Source: Anticarsia gemmatalis (taxonomy: Eukaryota > Arthropoda > Insecta > Lepidoptera > Erebidae). Taken from it: a stretch of 64,000 bases of DNA. Shown here piece after piece: positions 27,801 to 39,800 of the stretch. The stretch is from the NCBI RefSeq assembly GCF_050436995.1, contig NC_134758.1:9238001-9302000 (forward strand), written 5' to 3'. The notes under the pieces are model-generated. The model ran no database searches. It was not told where the DNA came from and saw only the letters and a list, made by a program, of their open reading frames with translations. The position numbers and the translations under genes were made by a program. The first letter of the stretch is position 1, and each line of letters starts with the position of its first letter.

Positions 27801-30800
27801 GTAAACAATATAACAATTAAAAAACAATTTATAATACAATAAATTAAAATTTTAATGTTCGGTTTTTTCTCTTAAGTAATTTTGCAAGCAAGCTTCGTCA
27901 TTTTACTATTCTGTATTCATATATTTTTTATGCCATTTCTTTAATTGCGTATACCTTTTATTTTTTCCAGTCTAAATAAGGTATAATAGTTTTCCAGATT
28001 TTACACAGATAATAATAGCCTTTGATAACGTTATTAATGAAATAATGAGTAACATTCATTTTAAGACCTCATAGGAATATATTTTCTATAAGCCAGCGCA
28101 AACAAGAGCATTTGAGAAACAGTAATAGGTTATTTTAAACACTAGGACCAAATATCAATAGTTAAGAAAATAGCAATATTATATTGTACATTTCCTTGTG
28201 TATAATTAACAAATATCGCGGCAGACGATTAACACGTATCCATTACGTCTTTATTTATTCAGATGTTATACATGAATTGATTACGTAGATCCATTTGTTT
28301 TAATTTATTGTTTAGTCATCTTTCATTTCACATTGTGAGAAAGAAAACTCTCACATGAAAGCTTGTTTGTTGATTTTAAGATAATAAATTAAACGAGGAA
28401 TTAAATATGTCGTATTGATATCTTTACAGTCGGAACAATCGAGTCTCAAAAGTATGACATTTAAAATGTACTTAAAAATTATTCTTATGGCACCCGCTAG
28501 AGGCGCTGATCATATTTTCACACAAAATAATTCAAAAGCGAGCTGGTTGTCGGCAATCGATAGTAGTAGAGAATCGTGGTACTGCTGTTTTACAAATAAA
28601 TGTCTTTAAAATACTGAATAACTAATCAAAGCTTACCCGACGCTTATTAGTGAGACAGATTGTAAGCAAAATCACTCTTCGAATAAAAAAGCGGCCAATC
28701 GTATTGACACTTGACGAAGAGTATGATGACGATGAAAGAGTAAACGAGCTCAGCGCTTTCGTGCTTGTTTTTTTAACTAATTATCCCACTGTATGGCAAA
28801 GGTCATGCATTCATACAAATGTATGTGACCCAGAGAAAATACGCTAAGTACGCCTGACCAACATAGAGTGAAAGTATTGGAAAAATACGGATAAATTAAA
28901 TAGCTTTTGCGCTGTCAGTTTGATGTCCACTTTAGATACCAACTTTAATTGGCACTTTGCTCGATAAAACCTAAGTTACTGAGAAAAGAAAAATAATGTT
29001 TTACACAATTATTTTATATTGGAAATTGTCTATTTTTTTCCTGAAAGAATTGCATATAAGCATGTTAAAATTTTTTTTAGTTCGCCTGGTAAATAGCGAA
29101 AAATGTACCATATTTTTTTTATTATGCCCGTTTTTGTTTTTGTACATAATTAAATAATTACGGTGGAATATTAGTTTGTTGTTTGTTGGCATGGTAAGCC
29201 CTCACTCTGTAACTGCTAGTAACTTAATGCTTTTTAACTAAGTCACTTTTTATCGCAATTTTAATGAAAAATAAATTTGTTACCTTAATTTACAGACTGA
29301 CACACTAATAAGAATTACTGTTTTTTACCTCGGAAAAATACCTATCGGGAATATTATTTCAGAATGTTAATTTAGACGTAAAATACGACAAACATAGGTA
29401 GTTTCTTATCTCGGCTTCGTGGACGTTGTATAGTTTAAATCTGTTTTATCCTTCCTGGAATAAATTCCTACTCATTTTAAATAACGGCGTTTAGCCACGA
29501 GTAGAATTACTTTTGACGAAGTAGTTAGTATGGATAAATAGGTAGAAATAAAAATGTTCGGGTATAAAGCCTCTTTGTTCAATACATAAATAACTGCCTT
29601 ATCAAAATTAAATTAAGATATTATCTTACTTATGTAAGAGGAGGTTTTATTCGTGACTCTTTATGTGTAGTAATAAATTCTTGGAATCAACTCTAAGCAC
29701 TTCCTTGATTGATTGTTTACATTGATTTATAAATATTGACTGTTATCAGTGGCGGGTCCGTATGTTGAAATGAGACATCTTATCTTATAAACTAAACTTG
29801 AAAGAAACCTTTTGTTGGACGAAATTTTGGTAAATTAGATTACATGAAAACTCTTTTGACCTGTATTAGTTCATATCTTGACTAAAACCTTTATTAAGTC
29901 TTTTGCTAATAAAACAATTTAGTTAATTAAGTAATGTAGCCAATCTACGTAGTTGGTGGCTAGTTATAAAGTCGTAGTATAGAATAAATAATAGTCCCAG
30001 GTAATAGGCACAGACAATTCACCTGCCTATTTCATTGAATAGACTTAGTTCACATTAAAAAATATTGATGTATGACTCAATTTCCATTTGAATCAGGACG
30101 GTCTGTATTAAAAATATGTTTATAATGTCTCCTTTTCAAAAGCTTTTTGATAAATAAAAACAGGAAAATTACTACTGTATATTAACTTTAAAGTAATTTT
30201 ACAATCACTGCGTATTGTTTGTTGATCAATAGCATTATTTAAATTAGTATTACGTACATACATAAAATCACGCCTTCTTCACATAGGAGTAGGCAGAATC
30301 TAGAGAATGCCACTTAGTAAATTGGTATTTTCATACAAAAAGTGCGATTGAAAATATGACAGAGTGTTAAGAGTATTTGAAGCTGACTCTACCGACGTCA
30401 CGACGAAGTTCACACAATTACCGCTATTGTTCCCTGTGTTACATTATTGTAGTGAAAATGTACCTGATTATGTACATTTTTATCAAGCATTAGTACAATT
30501 TGATAAAAGATCTGCTATCAAGGCACGTTGCGCATTCTACGCATTAAAAATGCAAAGTTTATCGAAGTAGAGGAACCGTGAAAATATGTACGCAGATAAT
30601 AGATAACAAAATGTATAATGAAAATGGGAATAGCAAACAAAAACCTTACTGTTTTGGAGATATTTTAACTATTTAAAGGTTATCCTTTGCATTAAGGGGT
30701 TAGTACTTAGTTAAGCGATCTTTACAGAGGCTTGTTTACAAATAGGAGATAGGAGAGAGGGTGCCGTGCTTCAAAGAAAATTTTACAGATCGATTCTCGT

Positions 30801-33800
30801 TATTGTTGTTTAGCCAGCAATCCGTCAAACCCGAGTTCATCTTCATATTTTGTATCTACTAAGCAAGTTAGTTCATCTGTGCTAATTATCGTAAAATATT
30901 GTTGTTCTTTCTATTATTGGCTTCAAATCTTTATCACTACCTACCTAGCCATATAATATATTTAAAAATAATAAACAGTTCTTAATAACTAACAGCATCT
31001 ACATAGTTTTCTTCCCACGCGGGAATCAGTGCAAAATTTCAAACCGTTGTTTCAGGGTTGCCATTCATACTTCGCAAAAATTCGTTCTGCCTTGACACAA
31101 GTTGCCGTACAGATTACCCTGATTCTGTGGCCGTGATATCGTTTTTTAACTTCGCCAATTTTCGGCCACTCATTTGGAATGAACTGCATCACGTATATGC
31201 TCATAATTACGTAGAGCTGCCACTACAATCTGCACTCAACAGCTTCGTATTGTGATAGGTCGTATTTATATATTACGGCAAAATCGTATACGTTTTTTGT
31301 GTGGCATTGCTCGCTTGACATTGAGGAGTGTTTAAAAAAACTACTCTCTTTAGACGTGACAAGTTTATTGAAAGACGAAATGTTTTAGCGCGTTGCGATC
31401 CCTAATGGCGCTAAAACTAGATTTTATTTTACATTTTCTTGTACTATTTCTGTTTGAGAAACCTGTACATTGATATTTTTACACCGCCGCGACATCATCA
31501 CTTTTAAGCATTAAATTCAAATACAAAAACAACGGGTTTTATTATTTGCACGTGAATAGTTTGTAGAAGTATAAATATTTAAATAAAGCTATGTTAGCGG
31601 CAGCCCCGGTGACATGTGACGTCACTATTAACATGCGCGCGCGCCGCTGTCGTACTCATAAGTTCACACAATTACCGCTATTGTTCCCTGTGCCTGGAGA
31701 AAATTCTAGTAAACCGATCATATTGCATAACAACTTACGATTGTTTTCTTCCTTATCACGTAGACACATGAAAAAATTTACATCCAATCCCGTTTAGCTA
31801 CTTATAGGTCGTAATTCAGCGTCGTTTCTGATTACTATTTTCAGGAACTCCTAGATATCTTTCAAGCGAGAAGGACGATTGTTTAAAATTAAATCCGTTC
31901 AGTTAATTCCTAGTAATTTAACCTTTTGGTTACTGAGAAACTAAACTGCTAATTTGTCCATTGACATTGACCGACGATGTCTGCAAAGATGACGTTTTTT
32001 CGGATTAGTCGGAACTTATTAATATTCAATGGTCTTTCAATAATCTTACTTCCTCTGACGCAGTTTTCATACTATTGAGAAAAAAGTGTAAAAAATAGAG
32101 CAAGTCTATAAACTTCTCGTTAATGGACTTGCGTCAGAGGTGTTCGAGACTTATTTTTTTGCTAACCAGTTATTTTGCGTTGCCTGTTAAACAGTTCATT
32201 CACTTATTTCCCAAGAGATACAAATCAACGTGTACAATTAAACGTAGATTATAACTATTATAAGTAAGTACTTTGGTTGTTTGATAAAGTGTGGTTGCGA
32301 AGCCACTTTTTTGACTATCTCATAAGTTGATATGTATCATCTCCATCTGTGTTATAAACTACGTACTCACTTGAACTTAATACGAATCATCCTGGATTTA
32401 AGAAGTAAGGCAAGAGGAGGTATATTGGTAAAGCCCTTCCATGGGAAAACATAATTGTTTTGCTTTTATATGTGGGTACTCAATATTTTCAGTAAGTATG
32501 TATACTCAAAAGATCTTACTGCTATTGACGTCAAAAATTGTCTCACAAACATAAGTGAGGCGATCAAAAGAAAATTACCTCTGTAATTTGCAAGATGTTT
32601 ACGTAAATCTCTCCTTAGATTTGTCAAAAGTATCTCGGTTACGTGATCTTAATACATATAATGACACCACTTACAGACAATTTGCATCCTATCAGTACTG
32701 TACCTACATACTGATCCTATTAATGCTATCTATAGCAGTTTTACCATTCGTATATAATTTTCGGCTAGCTTGTCATATGAAATTTACAGATCTTTTTATA
32801 CATTTAGGTCCAGTTCACATATTATAAATGCGTCACATAACCTACTATATGAAAACATCTTACAAAATTCCATATAAGCAAGCTACTTGTAGCGCGATTC
32901 CCTACTCGATACTGCCAAGAGTATCGAGAGTTTGACACTCGAAATGTACTGCAAAAGTTACAAATTTCCTACAGCATCAGCTAGAGACGCTGATCAAATT
33001 TTCCTATAAACTTCCTCAATAGATCTCTCTATCTATATATATTATCTCTATATATTGCCGGTAGTCGATAGTGGTAGAGAATAGCGCTGCAGGTATGTTT
33101 GCAAAAATTTAATTTTCATTGTTTTATCAACTTTTGTTTTTCGTTCGTACTGTTTATTTTGATTTATTTTTTATTGTTGTTAGATTCGTATCAATACCAT
33201 TGAATAGATATCTGTTTATTATTTATGACCACATTCTGCATGCTTGCCGTTTATTTAAAATGGACAATACTTATTTATTTATTTGATAATTTGATACAAA
33301 AGGTTTTGTATCAAATTTGAGTTTGTCAAGCACGACAGGCTATCATCACATCTGAAAGAAATTCACAGTTAGTTTTATGTAGGTTTTAAATCGACAAGAA
33401 TACGCAAAACTTTTTTTTCTTTGTTTAACTTTTTAAGCCCTTTCCGACTTCAAGTTACCTATATAGTTTTCAAACCATAGATGTACGTTTTTAATATTTT
33501 TGAAACTGTTAACTTAATAATTATCGCAACGAACTATTGTATGACCGGGTTGACCGGTGACCCCGATCGTTAAGATTCGCGAACATAATATCCGTCGTCA
33601 TGAACTTGATAACAAATCAATTGGCTCACGGCTAATTAACGTGACTGAAAAACTAAATAACACATTTTACATGACGCCGTTTTTAGGGTTTGTTTTCCGT
33701 GCCCAAAGGGTAAAATTACTGGGACTTCTCTGCCTGTCTGTCTGTCAGCAGGCTGTATCACATGAACCGTTTTTTCTATGAGTGTACCAGAACCGTTGTT

Positions 33801-36800
33801 TCAGTGATAGTACCTAACCTTCAGTTAGAAAGTCATTAAATCATTTTTCTTCTTATCGTATGGTTAGTGGTCAACCTAGTGTCAAAGTTGTTCAAGCCGC
33901 CCGAAGTAAAATCATTTATAACCATTAACCTAAAGAATAACCAAAGATTTGCCTTAATTATCAAACCTTATAAAAACCGCAAAAACGCCCGCCTCATCGC
34001 TAAAGTCATATAAAAAGGCAATGTGACATGTTGACACTACTGAAATAGTAGCATTCATTACACTAAGTATGAAAGTAAGTTCGAATTTACAAAGATATTT
34101 CTTTGTATAAATGACTAAATATTTTATAAGTACCTGTTGTTTTCAGGATTTCATTGTTATAAAGTGTAAAATAAACATTTAGCTTTGTTTGCTGAGAATT
34201 TCCTAAAATAAATTACAGCAATGAATATGTAGTAGAATTTAATTTGTGTTAGTTGGGTATTCTTCTTTTGGAACTCATTACTATCCCACTTTTGGGCAAA
34301 GGTTTCTTCCTGAACGACAGAGGGGTTGGGCCTTGAGTCCACCACGCTGGCCAAGTGCCGGTTGCGGACTTTGTATGGGTTCAAGAATTGTATTAAACAA
34401 GTTTTAGGCATACTAGATTTCATCACTTTATTATTTCTAAACACACATAACTTGGAAAGTAATAAATAAACATAAAACAATAAACATTATACATTACTCT
34501 GATTTCTGCCTTGATAATGCACTGTAATTTATTTTTATACACGTAATCTAACAATGCAGACAGCTGTAGCGACTTAACCAGTATCTTATAATATAAATCC
34601 ACGTACACAATATCATAATTAGGTTATAATAATAAGTGACGTGGAACATCTAGAACATTACTCTTATCTTTTGCAACGTCATGAAGAATCACGAGACTTC
34701 ATTGAAATGTATCCAAAATTACAAATATCTGGCTGTCTAGTGTCAACCCACTCGCGGCAAAAACTATTTGAAAAAATGTTTGTGTAACCTAGTCTCTATA
34801 ATTAGATACCATTTAATTTTACACGTGGACATATTTCTGAAAGCTTAGTGAACGTAACAATAGCTCTAATATGTCAACGATCTATAAATCGCGTAGTATA
34901 ATGGCGATTTTTCCTTTGTTAGTTCCACACTATAAGTCTGTCACGGTGATTAAGTACTGTAAAATCCTAAAAGGTATATCTCGTAATCTGAAAAACCCTA
35001 TTCGATAATGGCTAAAAATCACGTAACTCAATTTTAGCACTTAAAACCACAAAAGCAGAACGTTTTTCCTATTGATACATTTTATTAGTATAGGAAAAAG
35101 CCTAAACTACTTACAGCTTCTACAATGTAGCAATATTTACAAACACAAATGACGCATTGCCTGTAACATCAGTGATAATTACATAGCCTCCCGTATCCAT
35201 GGCAACGCACAAACAAGTGCAGAAACTCTTCTGTGAGTCACGCGACTTCTCTAGAGCAAATACAACTCGTGCGCATAAGATTTGCTTATAGCTTGCTTAA
35301 TGATAGCTTTTTCATGTCAGTTTGTGCCTTAAAGTTGGTATAGACCGATGTTCCAATGGTTAATGTAACCTGTTAAAGTCAGTCTACATAAGAGGAGCCT
35401 ATGCTCGGTTTCCTAAATCGTAGAACTATCTTTACATTGCGAGCGTTACTGCAGTCAAAACGGACAAATAAAGGACTTGCAGCGAACGTGCGTCGTAATA
35501 TTTAATGCTTGCTAATTAATATTATACTCCACTTCGGAATCAGTTCCCACCTGAACAGTACAACAAAAACAGCACTAGATAGTACTATGTTTACGAGCGC
35601 GGGGTGAAGTCGGGATAGAGGGGAAACCGTATCACCAATAAACATTCAGTACACAAATTACATAAGATGTAACTAACCTCCGCAAGTGGATGTTTTGTTG
35701 TCACGAGATGAAAGCCGCTGCAACTCTGCCAACTATGCCAGTGTTGGCACTTGCATTCATAATATTACACAACCGTTTTTTACTTATAATTCAATTTGAG
35801 ATGATTTTCAATTTACTGATTCGAAAGGCGAGACAAAATATAGTGGTTAAATAATTACTAGTTGCGATTTCTTTTTGACTTGTCGCTGTTGAACATAGTA
35901 GACTGCACTTAGGTGTCTTATATTCAGTATTATAGATAAATACCTAGTCGTAATCGACTGTCTAACTACACTACTGTTATGTACAAAACTGTCCCTTTGG
36001 CAAGTATCGATTCAGCGATAATTTTCTTCTACCTATAAATCTTTAAGTAAACCGTGACCCTTGTAATTATACTAGTTGGGATTTCTTTCTCTTCATTATC
36101 AATAATTTCTTATTGTTCGTTTGTTACAGATGTGGCGATCACAGTAGGAGATAAACTAGAATTTTACAATGGTAACAGTAAGACATTAGGGGAAGGCGTG
36201 CTTCTGCCAGACAGTGAGCTCTCGCCACTGACATACGATGGTGTACACAACAAGTTGTTTTTCGCCGCTAAAAAAGACACCATCACTTCGATATACAGCT
36301 ATGATTTAGAAACTAAAGAACGTGTACTACTAGTCACTAGAACGGAGGATGAGAAAATACTCGGTTTCGCTTACGATCCAGTTGATGAAGTTCTCTTCTG
36401 GACTTCCACGGATAAGAACATTTATTGGGTCTCCAACAATGGATCCAATGGTATCTTTAAAAATCTAACGTCCAATGAAATACCTAGTGGTATTGCCGTG
36501 GACAGCTGTAGAAGGTATGTGTGAAACAGCATTTATAATTTTTTCTTTCCAAATTTTTCTGATGGTGTGTGTCACTTCTTTTGAAATTTTTAATTCGAAA
36601 ACTTGAATGTAAACGGACTAAAAAGTAGATTCAAAACGGATCATTTGTATGTACGATTGACAGACAGCCATAATTAATTTATTCCAAATTGCAGGTACAT
36701 TTATTGGATCAACAGCAACAACATGAAGCCTTCGATAAACAGGGCCCGCTTTGACGGAACTGAGAGTCAAGCAATTGTGGAAACAAACATGTATATACCA

Positions 36801-39800
36801 GTCAGTATCGCGATCGATCAGCAAACAAACAAGATATACTGGACCGACGACAAGCAAGGCATGCACTACTCTATAGACATGGCAAATCTTGATGGGCAAA
36901 ACAGTACCTCACTAATCCACGGTTCAGACAAGCAGGAACCAATAGCATTGACCGTATCAAACGATTCTATCTACTGGATGGATAAGTACCACGATGTTAT
37001 TTGGAGACTGTCAAAGAAAAATAAGGCGGCACCCGAAGAGTATATAAAGTTCACCAATCAGAAAGGTTTCGGTATTGTAGCTAACTACCGAATTGAAGAT
37101 CAAATCAGAGGTCAAGAAGAGTGCGAACCGGTGAGAAGACTATTGAGGAGTAATTCTGTTCCAAAAGATTCGATGACTGAAGCGTCTGCAAACGCGTCGT
37201 GTAATTGTTCACCCGACCATATTACTGAGAGAATCGCTTCCACAGTTTGTCTTAACTATTGTTTACACGGAGGCTGTACTGTTACTCTCGAGGACACGCC
37301 AAAATGCAGGTAAACCTAGTTCATAAGATCACTTACTATTTTAGCAACTTAAAGTTCAGCACATGTTTCTTTAGAATGTTTTCTTCATCACCAAACAAGG
37401 AATAAGTCGTAATTTTAATTTAATGCAATTTCTGAAGCAAGAATTTCACAGCTTAGCTAATTCGTTTAATTTCTTTTCAGTTGTGATCCTGGTTACGCAG
37501 GAGTCCGATGTGAGATAGCTGTCTGCGCTGGTCATTGTTTAAACAACGGATCTTGTTGGTTCAATGAGAGGAATGAACCTATCTGCGAATGCCATAAAGA
37601 GTTTGAAGGGTTAAGATGTGAAACGCGGAAAGTTATCCCAATAATTTCCAATGAGACTACAGCTCCTGCTTGCAAGTACGTATATAGTGAATTGCTTATT
37701 AAAGAATAAAGGTTCCAAATAACGAGTTGAGCTTGGTAGCAAAACTGCAAAATACCCAAGAACCAGAGTGGATCGTCGACTTGAGAAAACCTCGCAGACC
37801 CTTAATAAATACCTAGTATTTTATAATGATAGTCACAGTTCTTAGTATAAGCAATTAATGCTTGGCCGAGACCAAATAGCATGAGTCTAACTAGTTATCA
37901 TTGTAGATATACTAGAATGTTGTGTACCTATTCTAGATTGGTCTAATTCATTTTATCATTACAGTTGCACAGAAACCCAAAAAGCAATTGCAGCCCCTCC
38001 CTTAGCCACCGCTCCAGAGAATGGTACACAATTTGAAGACAATCCAGAGGCTTTTAAACAGAACGTTGATGATATCATCGCAACGTGTAGTGGAGGGTGG
38101 GACCCAGTGAGGGACCCTGTTATAATGGCTTTGGGAGTCCTGGTCGGTGTGCTGTGTCTGTTCTGTGGACTGCTTGTCACTAAGGTGCTACAGCTGAAGA
38201 GACGACCAAGGTATGTATGGTTTAAATATGGGGTTAAAAGTACGTAAGGCGGGGATATGACGAAGTGTTGGTAAATGGCCTTTCGAATAATCAACCGTTG
38301 ATAATGATGGCGATCAAAGAAATATGTGTCATAAGAGCCGGAGTAATCTACTTACAAATAACTGACATACCTCTTGACACTTATTGTTCTATAACACTAA
38401 TAAATAAAAGGATTTAAAAATAAGTATGTCGTAATCGTCGGGAAATTTATTAAGACTAGGATTTTTAATACCCAAATAATCCATTCTAATACCAAACTCA
38501 GTTAGACTGATCAAAAGGTTTAGAAACATAGCCACGGTTTATATTCAAGGTTTGGCGCATTTAAAGGGATTAAATTAAATTGTTGCACACGCATGGATTA
38601 TTAATTAACTTCGGTATTATGATATTAAGAACATTTAATAATTTTGACCAATCAAAACATTACGTGTGCAAAACAGTGTGCAGTGTTTTAATATTGAACA
38701 TTTTATTACGAAATTAAGCTGACACTTTTAAAATCTTAGTTATAAATCATATTTTATAGATACATAATCCTAAAATATGACTATAATACTGGTCATTTGA
38801 TTTAAATCCCTTCAATAAATGATCATATTTTTTCAAGATATTTCAAAATTTCGCAATCCTCTTGATAGAAAAGTTCTAGACTGACTATATGAATTTTAAC
38901 AAGCATAATATATTCTACAGTTGACTTCCTTGTGACCTTAATTATAATAGGCCTATGAGCTAGTCCTAAGTCCAAAAAAATAGCTATTAGAGAAAAAGCA
39001 TTTTTTCACGGTATAATGTGGTATCATAAAGATTTTGTAGGGGTCGTAGCAGGTGGTTCTTTAGTCTCCGGTTACCACTATGGGGATAATGCGTGATTTG
39101 TATTTGCTATCAATCTGTAAGGATTCTTTAATAAAATAAACATTCTATTTCAGAATAAAGAAGCGTATTATAGTGAACAAGAACGTGACGCCGATGACGG
39201 CAAGGCCTGACCAGTGCGAGATCACCATAGAGAATTGCTGTAACATGAACATCTGTGAAACTGTAAGTACCAAAAATATTTTACAAAAAAACTATTTTTT
39301 ACAGTCCTCAATAGTGCCCCAATGTTGTGCAAATGTGCAATCTCCCGAATGGCACTAATTAATTCATAATCAAAAGAACTTTAGACAAAGTCGGCTTTAT
39401 GTTTAGGGCAGGCTTTTCGAAATATCTTTGACTTTTGGAAATAATTTTGACGCTTAAGCAAAATTGTTGTCCCATAATCAAACTCTCCCGTGACATTTTA
39501 TTTTTAATTTTATAATTTTTAAATACGTGTTAATGACTATGACTTTAAAATGTTTATTAAGTTTCAATATTTTTTATTTAACGTAGCCAACGTCATACAA
39601 ATATATTTACATAATTTTGCCGGAATTACATACAAACTATACCAATTGCTCAAATAGATAGCATTAACGGCAGTCGAGTCAATAAAACTTTGTCATGTAT
39701 CATTGTTGACACACTTTCCTTTATTGTTACAACGCGAACAAGTCGCGTGGCATAGACACTAATCAACTGTCAAACTTCCCGCGTTTATTTCCCAGTTCAG

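Larger units (their letters stand above)
8393..36129 (+). other. cueball intron 1 (27.7 kb), transposon-rich
   Basis: It is bounded by GTGAGT and TTACAG. No nested gene is recognised: open frames are short, AT-rich and unlike known proteins. It holds a retroposon with poly(A) tail (9448), a GCCGAC-type repeat (11149), a tRNA-derived SINE (20717), Helitrons (18451, 25658) and a relic (19866), several MITEs, copies of an unclassified repeat (22361, 33857) and microsatellites. I see nothing specific in 14300-16900, 17100-18400, 29000-30200 or 34700-36100 beyond AT-rich sequence. Confidence 0.75.

Noticed and set aside
28650..28847. 65-codon frame with an acidic EEYDDDERVNE stretch
   Set aside because: No splice-site context or known motif supports it, and it lies in the cueball intron on the same strand without conservation evidence.
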